Positions 53,898-63,389 are shown, counted from the stretch's first letter. The stretch: 64,000 bases of DNA from Sandaracinaceae bacterium (GCA_020633195.1 JACKEC010000015.1:1-64000); one strand, 5' to 3'. Notes: generated by a model from the sequence alone, not told the origin. Made by a program: numbers and translations.

Positions 53898-56036
53898 GTG
53901 CAAATCTACGATCAAGACTCCAAGCCACTGGCCGACCTCCTCGCCGAGGCCAGCTCCGAGCAGGGTGCGACTCTGCTCGTGCCCGACCTCCAGCGCCCGT
54001 ACGTCTGGTCCCCGAATCAGGTCACCCTCCTGGTCGACTCGCTGCTGCGCGGCTGGCCCTTCGGCACCCTACTGCTCTGGGAGATGCGCTCGGATCACGT
54101 CGCGAGCATTCCGTCCCGTCCGTTCTGGCGCGTGGTCGATCGGACCCGCGGCGACGTGAACGACGAGCAGGTCTCCCGGAGCCATCCCCCTGCGACCTTC
54201 CGGATGGTGCTCGACGGGCAGCAGCGCCTGCAGAGTCTCTTGCTCGCGTTCGGAGGTGACTCGTGGGGCTTCCGGCTCCTGGACCGGGAGTGGGCCGCGG
54301 CGCTCGAGAGCGAACGTCCGCGCGGCCGGAACTCGTGGAAGCACTGGTCGCTGGGGCACCTCTGCCTCGACCTCGTCGCGTTTCGGGGCGCGATTCAGAG
54401 AGAGCCCGAGCTGAGTCGAATGGACTTCAGCCAGGTGCTGACCTGGGTCGTGACCAACCCGAGCCTCGGTCGGTCGGCGCTGTGGCGGCCAGCCAACTAC
54501 GGCTACCCGATCCCGGCCGCGCACGAGCCCGCCGAGAACGTCGGTCGCTTCGCTCGGTTGAGCCGGCTCTGGGCGATCGCGCGCAACCAATCGAGCAACC
54601 TGCCCCGCCACTACGCGGCCCCGGTCCAGCAGCTCCTGGAAGAGCACAGCGTCGCCGCGGACGCGGTGACGGACCTCGTCGGGCCGCTGTCCGAGCTCGT
54701 CCTGACGTTGGCGGGGGTTCAGCGCGAGAAGGTCGGGTACCTCTGGCTCAAGGCCTACGACCAGCAGGTCTCGCAGGACGTCTACAACGACGCGATCGTG
54801 AACATCTTCACGCGGCTCAACACCGCCGGCCGGGCGCTGACCCGACAGGAGATCACCTTCGCGTGGATCAAGATCGGGTGGGACGCCTCTCGCGTCGACA
54901 ACCGGACGGCGGGGAAGTGCTTCGACGACCTCGCCTCGGAGCTCGACGACTCGGGCGTCCAGATCGACACCGACGCCCTCGTCGGATCCGTCTCGTTGAT
55001 GTGGTCCGTGCTGTTCCAGAACGGGGAGCTGCTCACGTCGAACGATCTGCTTCGCGGCGACAAGGTGCGCCCGATGGCCCAGGAGCTGGTCGCGCAGTGG
55101 ACGTTGCTGTCGGGCAACGCCGTCGAGGCCGCGCGGCGCGTCGCCGACCGCAGCTTGGTCTTCGGAACGCACTACCGTTCGCTGAACGTGCTCAACCTCC
55201 TCACCTGCTGGCGCCTTCTCGGTCGGCGCTGGCTGTCGACCCACTCGCTCGGCGTCGCGGCAGCGGACGCGTTCGAGAAGCGGCTCGAGGCGGCGTTCGA
55301 TGGGTTCTGTGATCGGTGGATCGTCCTGTCCCAGTGGTCCGGCAAGTGGGGGCGGGGCACGAGCCAGGCGTTGGCCGAGTACGCACGCGACCTCGCCGAG
55401 GATTGGGCGGTCATCCAAACCGAGCCCGATGCGGACGCCGTGATCCGCCGCCTCGAAGCCCGGATGACGGCATGGCTCTCGGCCCTGGCCCCCGACGCGG
55501 CCAAGTACGTCGAGGAGCTGGTCGTCACCGACCGCGGTCAAGTCCACCAGTACTACCTGGCTCTGTGGCTCTGGCATCGGCTCGGCACCGCACGATGGGA
55601 CGCGTCGAAGGTCAGCCTCCGCGACTCGAAGCGCGGCCGCCTCCGGCTCGACGTCGACCACGTCGTCTCGGTCAGCCATTGGATGACGCTCGCCGCCGCG
55701 CTGCCGGTGGAAGTGGCTGACGATAGCGACGGGCTCACGCAAGAGGACGTGCGCGTCGCGATGAACGTGCTCGGCAACTGCTGCCTCCTCGAGAAGTCCT
55801 TCAACATCTCCAAGGGCGCGAAGTCGCTCGAGTCGTTCCTCGAGAGCGTTCACGAGTTCCAGAGCGGGACGCTGGTCGCCGACGCGTGGGCCGCGGACCT
55901 CGCGATTCCCTCGATCCTGCTGACTCCGGGGGACGACGTCTCCAACCTCGTGGGCGCGGCTGCAGCTCGAACCCAGCACATGAAGGCGGAGCTCCGTGAG
56001 TTCGTCGTTGGAGCGCGAGGCCGTGCCGATGTCTGA
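53898..56036 (+). CDS. DUF262 (GmrSD-type) restriction-like protein
   Basis: The predicted protein has 712 residues, starting with GTG at 53898 with GAGGGAG 10 bases upstream. The DUF262 hallmark reads LLVPDLQRPYVWSPNQVTLL, then SLLRGWPFGTLLLWEM, with the nucleotide-type motif MVLDGQQRLQSLLLAF. The C-terminal region has an HNH-like segment LDVDHVVSVSHWM and LGNCCLLEKSFNISKGAKS, resembling DUF1524. GmrSD-type systems cleave modified phage DNA. Whether this one does is unknown. High GC returns here, so the low-GC insert ends between 53,835 and 53,898. Confidence 0.8.
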   Translation: MQIYDQDSKPLADLLAEASSEQGATLLVPDLQRPYVWSPNQVTLLVDSLLRGWPFGTLLLWEMRSDHVASIPSRPFWRVVDRTRGDVNDEQVSRSHPPATFRMVLDGQQRLQSLLLAFGGDSWGFRLLDREWAAALESERPRGRNSWKHWSLGHLCLDLVAFRGAIQREPELSRMDFSQVLTWVVTNPSLGRSALWRPANYGYPIPAAHEPAENVGRFARLSRLWAIARNQSSNLPRHYAAPVQQLLEEHSVAADAVTDLVGPLSELVLTLAGVQREKVGYLWLKAYDQQVSQDVYNDAIVNIFTRLNTAGRALTRQEITFAWIKIGWDASRVDNRTAGKCFDDLASELDDSGVQIDTDALVGSVSLMWSVLFQNGELLTSNDLLRGDKVRPMAQELVAQWTLLSGNAVEAARRVADRSLVFGTHYRSLNVLNLLTCWRLLGRRWLSTHSLGVAAADAFEKRLEAAFDGFCDRWIVLSQWSGKWGRGTSQALAEYARDLAEDWAVIQTEPDADAVIRRLEARMTAWLSALAPDAAKYVEELVVTDRGQVHQYYLALWLWHRLGTARWDASKVSLRDSKRGRLRLDVDHVVSVSHWMTLAAALPVEVADDSDGLTQEDVRVAMNVLGNCCLLEKSFNISKGAKSLESFLESVHEFQSGTLVADAWAADLAIPSILLTPGDDVSNLVGAAAARTQHMKAELREFVVGARGRADV

Positions 56037-56805
56037 GACAGCCCGGCGTTCGACGCGCGGGCCCTGCACAGCGGTTGTGAGCAATTGGCTCACGCCTGCA
56101 GTCGTGGTTCTGGCCATCGTCCTCGCGAGCGGCTGCGCGATGCCGATGGACGGTCCCCCTCCGCCGCCTCCCCGACCCATCGACGCGTGCCCCGCCGGCG
56201 GGACCCTCCGGGTCCAGCTCTGGGACGTCTTCGCCACCCCCCGTCGTCCCGACGGCGACGTGTGGGACGGCGTCAGCTCGGGCACCAGCGAGCTGTTCTG
56301 TCGGGCGGCGGCGGACGTGATCCGAGCTCGGGTCCGAGACGCCGCGGTCGCCGAGCTCGGCCCCGTCGGCGCCATCGGCGATCAGCTCGTCGGCGACGCG
56401 TTCGAGCGTGAGGTCGCCAGCCTCTGCGGGCTCGCGGCGAACTGGCTTCAGATGGCTTACGAGGGACCCGACCTCTTCGCCGTGGGCGGGTTCGACTTCG
56501 ACACGGACTGGCGCTGGCAGACGCGGACGGTCCAGAACAGCTGGGCCGCGCGCCTCAACACCACGACCACCGGCGCGGCCGCGGGGTGGGAGATCCCGTG
56601 CGACGCGCCGGGCTACGTCGCGGTGCTCGGCGTCGTCGACGAGGACGTCGCCTTCGACGACGAGGTCGGGGTCATCGGGCTCCAGCTCTCGACGATCCCG
56701 GAGCAAGCCGTCTGCGACGGCTGGGCCTACTACTCGGGGGCCGAGGGCATCGCGGGGGTGCTGGTTCGGCTGCAGGTCGTAGGAGCCACGCCGCAGTGCG
56801 AGTGA
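56029..56805 (+). CDS. Lipoprotein of unknown function
   Basis: The predicted lipoprotein has 258 residues. The ATG at 56029 overlaps the DUF262 gene's end by 8 bases. It has a hydrophobic segment VVVLAIVLASGC with lipobox LASGC and a Pro-rich linker (PPPPPPRPID). The body, about 200 residues, carries few Cys and many Asp/Trp (LFAVGGFDFDTDWRWQT; GWAYYSGAEGIAGVLVRLQV). I do not recognise a family. It is likely a normal chromosomal gene lying inside the island, because its codon use is host-like. Confidence 0.7.
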   Translation: MSETARRSTRGPCTAVVSNWLTPAVVVLAIVLASGCAMPMDGPPPPPPRPIDACPAGGTLRVQLWDVFATPRRPDGDVWDGVSSGTSELFCRAAADVIRARVRDAAVAELGPVGAIGDQLVGDAFEREVASLCGLAANWLQMAYEGPDLFAVGGFDFDTDWRWQTRTVQNSWAARLNTTTTGAAAGWEIPCDAPGYVAVLGVVDEDVAFDDEVGVIGLQLSTIPEQAVCDGWAYYSGAEGIAGVLVRLQVVGATPQCE

Positions 56806-56900
56806 CGTTCGGCCGTGCGACTCGCGGGAGGCGTCAGTCCGGCAACGTGGATTCCGTCGGGGTCGCATGAAGCTCACTGGACACGCCGGACACTACATGT

Positions 56901-58385
56901 ATGGTAGCTGCGGTGGCTGAGGACTTCCTGCACCCCGACAGCGAGCTGGTGCTGGGGCTGGTGGCGCCCGTCGGGACGGACCTCGACGGCTTGCAGGCGG
57001 TGCTCGAGGACCGACTGCGAGAGCACTTCGGCTACGAGCCGGACGTCGTTCGCCTGAGCAAGCTCATCCAGCAAGTCGAGCTCAGCGTCGCCGTCGAGGA
57101 GGCACCACCGGTGCGGCGGTACAACTCGTACATGACGGCCGGGAACGCAGCGCGGAAGGCTGCCAATCGGGGCGATTTTCTCGCCCTGTCCGCAGTCTAC
57201 GAGATCCTCCAGAAGCGACCCGGCGGGAACAACGGACGGCGCCAGCCGCTGGCTCGTCGGGCGCACATTCTCCGTTCGCTGAAGCACCCGATGGAGGTCC
57301 GTACGCTGCGCCAGATCTACGGCTCGGGCTTCTTCTTGATCGGTGCCAGCTCGCCGCCCGACGTTCGGCGGCGGTACCTCGAGAACGACAAGAACATCGA
57401 CCCCACGGACGTGGACGCGCTGCTGAAGCGGGACCAGGACGAGGGTGATCCCTTGGGGCAGCGAACTCGGGACACGTTCGAGCTATCCGACGCCTACATC
57501 TCCCTGAACGGAACGGACTGGAAGGCGGAGCTCTGGCGGGTGCTCGATCTTCTCTTCGCCCGCCCCGACGTCACCCCGACCCGGGACGAGTACGCAATGT
57601 TTCTTGCGTACGCTGCCAGCTTGCGGTCGCTGGACCTGTCGCGACAGGTCGGAGCGGTGATCGCCTCGCCGGATGGGGAGATCATCTCCACCGGCGCGAA
57701 TGACGTACCCAAGAGCGGTGGCGGTCTCTACGGAGGTGACGCGAGCGACGCCCAACACCGCGACTGGCACCACGGGTGTGACGCGAACGAGGTCGAGCGG
57801 AATCGGATCACGGCTCAGGTCATTCGCGCGCTCACCGGCGAGAAGGGCGAGGACGACGCGCTGGTACGTGCCCACGAAGTCGCTCTGGAGAACACGGGCT
57901 TACTCGACCTAACTGAGTTCGGTCGTGCCGTTCACGCCGAGATGGAGGCGCTGCTCGCTTGCGCGCGCAGCGGGGTGAGCCCGCGCGGTGCGACGCTCTT
58001 CTCCACCACCTTTCCTTGCCACAACTGCGCGAAACACATCATCGCGGCGGGGATCGCTCGGGTCGTGTACGTCGAACCCTACCCGAAGAGCCGCGCCCAC
58101 CAGCTCCACGCGGACGCGCTGACGCTCGGAGACGAGGCGGGCAAGGTCCGGTTCGAGCCGTTCGTGGGGATCGGACCGCGGCGGTTCATCGACCTTTTCT
58201 CGATGAAGCTCAGCAGCGGCACGGAGCTGAAACGCAAGGTCAGAAAGAGCAAGGGTGAGACCGTGTCCTGGGAGCGAGGGGCCGCACAGCTGCGCGTGCG
58301 CATGGCCCCGATCTCGTATCTGGATCGGGAGGAGATTGCCGCGAAGCGCCTCAACGACGTCTTCGCTCGACAGGGGGAGAGCTGA
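56901..58385 (+). CDS. AvcD-like anti-phage dCTP deaminase
   Basis: The predicted protein has 494 residues, starting with ATG at 56901. It has the two-part layout of defence dCTP deaminases. The N-terminal region has a degenerate P-loop-like GLVAPVGTDLDGLQ and a long helical section. The C-terminal cytidine/deoxycytidylate deaminase domain has His345-Ala-Glu347 in VHAEMEALLACARSG and P372-C373-x2-C376 in FPCHNCAKHI. Such enzymes deplete dCTP/dUTP pools during infection. It lies near DISARM and a DUF262 gene, consistent with a defence island. The stop overlaps the next ATG (TGATG). Confidence 0.85.
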   Translation: MVAAVAEDFLHPDSELVLGLVAPVGTDLDGLQAVLEDRLREHFGYEPDVVRLSKLIQQVELSVAVEEAPPVRRYNSYMTAGNAARKAANRGDFLALSAVYEILQKRPGGNNGRRQPLARRAHILRSLKHPMEVRTLRQIYGSGFFLIGASSPPDVRRRYLENDKNIDPTDVDALLKRDQDEGDPLGQRTRDTFELSDAYISLNGTDWKAELWRVLDLLFARPDVTPTRDEYAMFLAYAASLRSLDLSRQVGAVIASPDGEIISTGANDVPKSGGGLYGGDASDAQHRDWHHGCDANEVERNRITAQVIRALTGEKGEDDALVRAHEVALENTGLLDLTEFGRAVHAEMEALLACARSGVSPRGATLFSTTFPCHNCAKHIIAAGIARVVYVEPYPKSRAHQLHADALTLGDEAGKVRFEPFVGIGPRRFIDLFSMKLSSGTELKRKVRKSKGETVSWERGAAQLRVRMAPISYLDREEIAAKRLNDVFARQGES

Positions 58386-58567
58386 TGAAGAAGAAGCAGA
58401 CGAAGGAAGCGCAGGAGTTCTGGGCCCTCGCGGAGAAGATCAGTGTGGAGGTCGAGAGCTGGCCCGATTGGAAGCGAGCCATGATGACCAACGAGACGGT
58501 CATGGACCGAAGGGCTCCCATGGCCCCGGAACGGACCGACCCCGCTGGCGATGACACGGTTGGTTGA
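58385..58567 (+). CDS. Small ORF coupled to the dCTP deaminase gene
   Basis: The predicted protein has 60 residues. The ATG at 58385 overlaps the deaminase TGA by one base. It has a Lys-rich start (MKKKQTKEAQEFWALAEK), a helical acidic middle and a WPDWKR segment, and ends with a short charged tail. I do not recognise a family. Overlap and length suggest a partner or regulator. In the known Vibrio system control is by an upstream small RNA, so this would be different. The tail is less certain. The 58568-58810 stretch after it shows no clear gene. Confidence 0.5.
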   Translation: MKKKQTKEAQEFWALAEKISVEVESWPDWKRAMMTNETVMDRRAPMAPERTDPAGDDTVG

Positions 58568-58810
58568 CACGGAGCGGCACGGTCGCGGAGCCCGGGGCTC
58601 ATCGCACACTTAGCGGCTGATGCCTCGTCAGTACGCCGACGATCCCCCAATGCACCGCCGTCGCCCGGTGCTCGCGGTCGAGGCTCTTCTCTGGCCGAAA
58701 TGAGAGAACGCGTCGTGCTGGCCGCTTTGGTTCGCGGGACCATCGAGGGCCGCCGAGCAGGCCCATCACCCCGCGAGCGCACGTGTCTGAGCGTGAACGA
58801 GTCCTGCCGC

Positions 58811-59299
58811 TCAGGCTCCGACCTCCACCCGCGGCGTGAGCGCCGGGCTGAGCAGCTTGTTCAGCAGCCCAACTCCCAGCAGCGCGGGCGCGCCGAGCAC
58901 GTGTCCGAACACCAAGGCCGCCGGGACGAGCGAGACGTAGCTCCACGCGTCCGGGTGGAGGAGCGCGAACTGTTCGGGGGAGCCGCTGCCTTGGTAGAGG
59001 CTCAGGTAGATGCCGTAGAGCAGGAGGGTGCCGAGGAAGGCGAGGTAGAGCGCGGCGGCCCGCGCGAGGGATCGCTTCAGGACGGAGACGACCTGGTGGA
59101 GGGGGACGGCGACGACCGCGACGATGAGGGTCATCGGCAGGATGACGAGCGCGGGGGGCTCGCTCCTCAGCGGGGGCAGGGCGTCGCACACGACGACGGA
59201 GAAGGCGAAGACGGCGCCGGCGTTCACGGCGGCGAAGGCGAGGGTCCGCGCGAGGTGGGTGAGGGCCCGAAGCACGTGCAGGATACGGGCGCGGCGCAT
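58811..59299 (-). CDS. Hypothetical four-helix membrane protein
   Basis: The predicted protein has 162 residues. The ATG at 59299 is preferred to 59323 because GAGGGAG lies 5 bases upstream. About four hydrophobic segments: TLAFAAVNAGAVFAFSVVVC, ALVILPMTLIVAVVAVPLH, AAALYLAFLGTLLLYGIYL and SYVSLVPAALVFGHVLGAPA. The N-terminus is basic. I do not recognise a family. It is divergent from the lipoprotein at 59408. Confidence 0.65.
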   Translation of the reverse strand: MRRARILHVLRALTHLARTLAFAAVNAGAVFAFSVVVCDALPPLRSEPPALVILPMTLIVAVVAVPLHQVVSVLKRSLARAAALYLAFLGTLLLYGIYLSLYQGSGSPEQFALLHPDAWSYVSLVPAALVFGHVLGAPALLGVGLLNKLLSPALTPRVEVGA

Positions 59300-59407
59300 G
59301 GGGGCTCCCTCGTCGCCGAACATGGTGCTGGTCTGGGCACGCTCTCGCTGCGATCGCTTGGCGCTTGGCACCACCTCGCCCTCCACGCGAGGCTGGGAGA
59401 CCACCCC

Positions 59408-60250
59408 GTGATCCCCCACCAGCGAGTCACCGCCCTCACCGCCCTCCTGACCCTCGCCGCCTGCGCCGCCGATCACCAAGTCGACGCGGGCATGGCGGAC
59501 GACGCTGCCATCGCGCTCGACGCAGGGACCGACGCTTCACTGTGCACGACGCCGATCCGCGACTGCCGCCTGGGCCTCTTCTTCGGCACCTGCGACGACG
59601 GGCCCGCGACGCCGACGCTGGCTTGCAACGAGGTCACGGGGGCGTGCCGCTGGTTCTCGAGCTCGGCTTGTCCCGAGGGGTGGCGGCGCAGCGACTGTCC
59701 GGCGGAGGAGGCGTGCTGTCACGCGACGCCGACGGGGCGGTGGCCGTTCTCGGATGAGGTGCCGCGCTCGGACATGGCGATCGTGGAGATGGGGCTGGAC
59801 CTGGCCGCGATGGGTCTCGTGGGGATCGACGCGGAGCGGCCGACGCCGGTGGCGGTGACGGTCGACGCTTCGTTCACGGCACCTCCGCAGGTGACGGCGT
59901 CGTGCAGCCCGGGGGCGACGCTGCTGCTCTGCGAGTCGCGGCTCTTCACGATGGCGTGGGTCCGAGCGATGGGGCTGTCGCGGGTGGTGGAGCTGGTGAC
60001 GGGCTCGCCGGTCGGGCAGCGGGTGCTGGTCGAGCTGCTGCCTCGGGGCTCGGGGCTCGGGGCGCGGGTGTTCGTTCGCGACTTCACGGACGCGGCGCGT
60101 CCGTCGACGCCTCGGGCTTGCCCACCGCCTTCGCCCCGAGCCTCGGTGGTCGGGCTGACGCTCGACTCGGGGGATCCCGCTCGGCTCGAGGTGCACGGCG
60201 AGCTGACGCTGGCGCTCGAGGACGGGGAGTCGGCGACGGTCGCGTTCTGA
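59408..60250 (+). CDS. Lipoprotein of unknown function
   Basis: The predicted lipoprotein has 280 residues, starting with GTG at 59408 (longer frames lack a signal). The signal reads ALTALLTLAAC. The linker is rich in Asp/Ala (DAGMADDAAIALDAGTDAS), as in the lipoproteins at 16639 and 17527. A Cys-rich stretch (CTTPIRDCRLGLFFGTC; CPEGWRRSDCPAEEACC) is followed by a beta-like domain. It probably belongs to the same surface lipoprotein type. Confidence 0.7.
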   Translation: MIPHQRVTALTALLTLAACAADHQVDAGMADDAAIALDAGTDASLCTTPIRDCRLGLFFGTCDDGPATPTLACNEVTGACRWFSSSACPEGWRRSDCPAEEACCHATPTGRWPFSDEVPRSDMAIVEMGLDLAAMGLVGIDAERPTPVAVTVDASFTAPPQVTASCSPGATLLLCESRLFTMAWVRAMGLSRVVELVTGSPVGQRVLVELLPRGSGLGARVFVRDFTDAARPSTPRACPPPSPRASVVGLTLDSGDPARLEVHGELTLALEDGESATVAF

Positions 60251-60313
60251 CGCGGGTCGGTGGGTCGTTCGGGTGTCTGTCGCCGACGATCGGATGCACG
60301 GTAGTGTGACGAC

Positions 60314-61831
60314 GTGATCCTCTACCAAGCCGGCGTGCTCGCGGTCGCGGTCGTGCTGATCGCGCTCCTGGTCCATCGGTTCGCGCCCGAGCGGCGCCCG
60401 CACGTGCGCCGCGCGGTGCTGATGTTCGGGCTGTTCCTCTTGGCGGTCGGCGGCGAGGCGCTGGCGCGATGGCTCGGGGCGCACGACTGGGAGCGCAACC
60501 TGACGGCGCTCGCGCAGATCCTGTTCGCGATCAACCTGATCGCGGTGGGCGGGCTCGCGGTCTTCCAGCTGCTGCTGCCCGCGCTGGGGGTCCGGCTCGC
60601 GGCGATCGTGTCCGACCTGGTGCTCGGGGCGCTCTACGTGGCGGCGCTCCTGGTCGGGCTGCGCACGGCGGGGCTGGAGCTGACGGGGATCGTGACGACG
60701 AGCGCGGTGGTCACGGGGATCCTGGCGCTCTCGCTGCAAGCGACGCTGAGCAACGTGATCGGGGGGGTGGCCCTCCAGGTCGATGGGTCGATCGCGGTCG
60801 GCGACTGGGTGCAGCTCGACAACGGGAAGAAGGGGGTGGTCACGCGCATCGGGTGGCGACACACGGTGCTCGAGACGAACGACTGGGACGCGATGATCGT
60901 GCCCAACACGGCGCTCCTCGGCTCGACGTTCACGATCCTCGGCAAGCGCGGCGGGCAGCGCGTGAACCACCGGATGTGGGTCTACTTCAACGTGGACTTC
61001 CGCTTCCCCCCCAGCGAGGTGATCGCGGTGGCGAACACGGCGCTCCAGTCGGCGCCCATCGAGGGGATGCTCGACGACCCCAAGCCGAACTGCGTGTGCA
61101 TGAACTTCGCGCAGGACGGCCGCGACAGCATGGCCTACTACGCGGCCCGCTACTGGATCACGTCGATGACGATCGACGACCCGACGAGCTCGCGCGTGCG
61201 TGCCCGCATCTACGCGGCGCTCAAGCGCGCGAACATCCCGCTCGCGGTGCCCGCGGCGCACATCTGGATGGAGGAGGACTCGCAGGAGCGCCGGGATCGC
61301 AAGAAGGAGAAGCAGCACCAGCGGCGGCTCGAGGCGCTGCGCGCGCTGACGTTCCTCGGCCCGCTCGAGGCGGCCGAGCTCGATCTGCTCGCCGAAGGCC
61401 TCAGCTACGTGCCCTTCGCGACCGGCGAGGTGGTCACGCACCAGGGCGCGAACGCGCACTTCCTCTACATCGTGGTCGCCGGCGTGGTGGAGGTGCGGGT
61501 GTCCCGCGGTGACACGGACGAGCTGGTTGCGACGCTCGAGGGGCCCGCGTTCGTGGGCGAGATGGGCTTGATGACGGGCGCGCCTCGGAGCGCGACGGTG
61601 GTCGCTCGCACCGACGTGGAGTGCTACCGGCTCGACAAGGCGTCGTTCGAGAACGTGCTGGTACACCGGCCCGAGCTCGCCGAGGCGATCTCCGAGCTCC
61701 TCGCCGAGCGCGCCATGAAGCTCGCGATGGTCGTTGACGAGCTCGAGGAAGCGCACCCGGACCGGATGGAGGAGGAGAAGAGCCGCGTCCTGCACACGAT
61801 CCGCGAGTTCTTCGGGCTCGGCGAGCCCTGA
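60314..61831 (+). CDS. MscS-type mechanosensitive channel with cyclic-nucleotide-binding domain
   Basis: The predicted protein has 505 residues, starting with GTG at 60314. Four or more helices lie in the first 150 residues, then the MscS pore/beta region (LALSLQATLSNVIGGVALQ, then SIAVGDWVQLDNGKKGVV and IVPNTALLGSTFTILG). From about residue 345 a cyclic-nucleotide-binding domain follows with the phosphate-binding cassette FVGEMGLMTGAPRSATVVA. This is the bacterial cyclic-nucleotide-gated type of MscS fusion. It suggests osmotic release controlled or modulated by cAMP or cGMP. The 3' end is convergent with the next gene. Confidence 0.88.
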   Translation: MILYQAGVLAVAVVLIALLVHRFAPERRPHVRRAVLMFGLFLLAVGGEALARWLGAHDWERNLTALAQILFAINLIAVGGLAVFQLLLPALGVRLAAIVSDLVLGALYVAALLVGLRTAGLELTGIVTTSAVVTGILALSLQATLSNVIGGVALQVDGSIAVGDWVQLDNGKKGVVTRIGWRHTVLETNDWDAMIVPNTALLGSTFTILGKRGGQRVNHRMWVYFNVDFRFPPSEVIAVANTALQSAPIEGMLDDPKPNCVCMNFAQDGRDSMAYYAARYWITSMTIDDPTSSRVRARIYAALKRANIPLAVPAAHIWMEEDSQERRDRKKEKQHQRRLEALRALTFLGPLEAAELDLLAEGLSYVPFATGEVVTHQGANAHFLYIVVAGVVEVRVSRGDTDELVATLEGPAFVGEMGLMTGAPRSATVVARTDVECYRLDKASFENVLVHRPELAEAISELLAERAMKLAMVVDELEEAHPDRMEEEKSRVLHTIREFFGLGEP

Positions 61832-61835
61832 GAGG

Positions 61836-63389
61836 CTACGGGGCGGGGAGCGCGATCGCCCACGGGATCCGGTGGAGCCGGGTGGAGCACCGCACGTAGA
61901 TCGCGTCCTGGTCCGCGACGACGTCCTCGACGAAGCCCCGGCCGAGCTCGACCGCGGGCCCGACGCGGCCGCTGGCGAGGTCGATCACGTTGAAGACGGC
62001 GACGTGGCCACCGCCGTCGTAGGTGTTGAGGTGCCGCAGCAGCACGCGGTCTCCGGGGAGGGCGTCGAGGTGGGTGAAGCTCGCCTGGTGCAGCGCGGCG
62101 GGGAGGCCGCGCGGGCCGTGAGGGCGGACCGCCAGCCGCGGACCCGCGGGCGTCTCGACGTGGCAGGCCCAGGCGCGCTCGGTGCCCACGCACGAGCGCA
62201 GCGTGGCGTCGCCGAACGGGGCGACGGTCGAGGCCACACCCGCTCGCGTGAGATCGGTGACGGCGTCGCCCCGCGCGACGAGGAAGCCGTCCGGGCCGGC
62301 GCCGACCAGGCGAGCGCCGGTGGCGCCGCCCGGGCCGATGGGGGTCGCTTCGATGGTGGCCGAGCCCGGGCCGATCCAGCGCACGCCGCTCGCGTCGATG
62401 GTCAGGCCGAGCCACGGGCCGCTCGCGACGTAGCTCGGGGTGTCGCACTCGGAGCCGACGCGGAGCGTGCCCACGCGCCTCGCGCCTCGGGGCGACCAGC
62501 TCCAGCGCTCGAGGTCGGCGCTCTCGCACGTGGCCGAGCCGGTGTCCTCGTCCTCCTCGCTGAAGTGATCGTTCTCGAGCGTGATCGACCAGCCGTCACC
62601 CGCCGGCGTCGCGTGGACCACCCACCCCGCGAAGGTGATGCCCGTGTCGACCGGGGGGCCGTCCGGGGCGCCGTCGGGACCGTACGTCGCGACCATCACG
62701 TGGCCGCCGCGCTCGCTGATGCCGACCACGCCGACGCGAGCGCCCGCGAGCGCCAGCTCGCCGTCCATGCCGAGCGCGATCGGGCGGGCGCGGAGCGCGT
62801 CGGCGGGCGAGGCCGCCCACGGCCCGAGCCAGAGGGAGCCCGAGCTGGGGTCGAGCGCGAGGGCACGCGATCGGCCGCGATCCGTCTGGGCGACCGCGCT
62901 CGTCGCGTCGACGGCGACGGCGGTCAGCGTCTCGCCGCGCTCGCCCACGATGTTCCCCGCCGCCTCGGCCGCGCGGGCCTCGAGGTGGAAGACGTGCAGC
63001 ACGTCGACGCAAGGCTCGTTGCCACAGACATGTCGCCGGGCGACGAGCGCGATCCGCCCGCCCGCGGGGAAAGCGCCGACCCACTCGGCCGGCAGCTCGG
63101 CCCCGGTGCCGGTGGTGGGCAGGACCTGCCACCTGCCTCGTTGGCGCCGCGCGACCGCCAAGGCGCGCTCGGTGGTCCCTTCGCGCTCGAGCTCGAGCAA
63201 CGCGTCCTCGGTCCCGTCGCCGTCGACGTCGGCGGGCGTCGACCGGGTCACCCGCACGCCGGGCGCGAGCGCGGCCTCGGGGGTGCGCGCGGCCGTCGAA
63301 CGCATCCAGCGCCGACCGCGCTGGGCCGACGCCGGCGCCGCCGCGAGCAGGATCCCGACCAGCAGCGCGGTGAAGCGCGCGTGCCTCAT
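61836..63389 (-). CDS. Secreted hypothetical protein with FG-GAP-like start
   Basis: The predicted protein has 517 residues. The ATG at 63389 gives a Sec signal (RFTALLVGILLAAAPASA). The region near residue 50 reads TPADVDGDGTEDALLELERE, an FG-GAP/calcium-binding motif. Beta-rich repeats resembling propeller blades follow; no enzymatic motif is seen. Likely secreted or surface. It converges with the MscS gene (4-base gap). Confidence 0.7.
   Translation of the reverse strand: MRHARFTALLVGILLAAAPASAQRGRRWMRSTAARTPEAALAPGVRVTRSTPADVDGDGTEDALLELEREGTTERALAVARRQRGRWQVLPTTGTGAELPAEWVGAFPAGGRIALVARRHVCGNEPCVDVLHVFHLEARAAEAAGNIVGERGETLTAVAVDATSAVAQTDRGRSRALALDPSSGSLWLGPWAASPADALRARPIALGMDGELALAGARVGVVGISERGGHVMVATYGPDGAPDGPPVDTGITFAGWVVHATPAGDGWSITLENDHFSEEDEDTGSATCESADLERWSWSPRGARRVGTLRVGSECDTPSYVASGPWLGLTIDASGVRWIGPGSATIEATPIGPGGATGARLVGAGPDGFLVARGDAVTDLTRAGVASTVAPFGDATLRSCVGTERAWACHVETPAGPRLAVRPHGPRGLPAALHQASFTHLDALPGDRVLLRHLNTYDGGGHVAVFNVIDLASGRVGPAVELGRGFVEDVVADQDAIYVRCSTRLHRIPWAIALPAP

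Noticed and set aside
35678..58810. Integrase or transposase linked to the island
   Set aside because: No recombinase motif was found. Only the degenerate tRNA repeat at the left side supports integration, and no matching right-hand copy was seen near 58.6 kb.
58568..58810. Gene in the gap after the small ORF
   Set aside because: Candidate frames are Arg/Pro-rich shadows with no start signal or domain.
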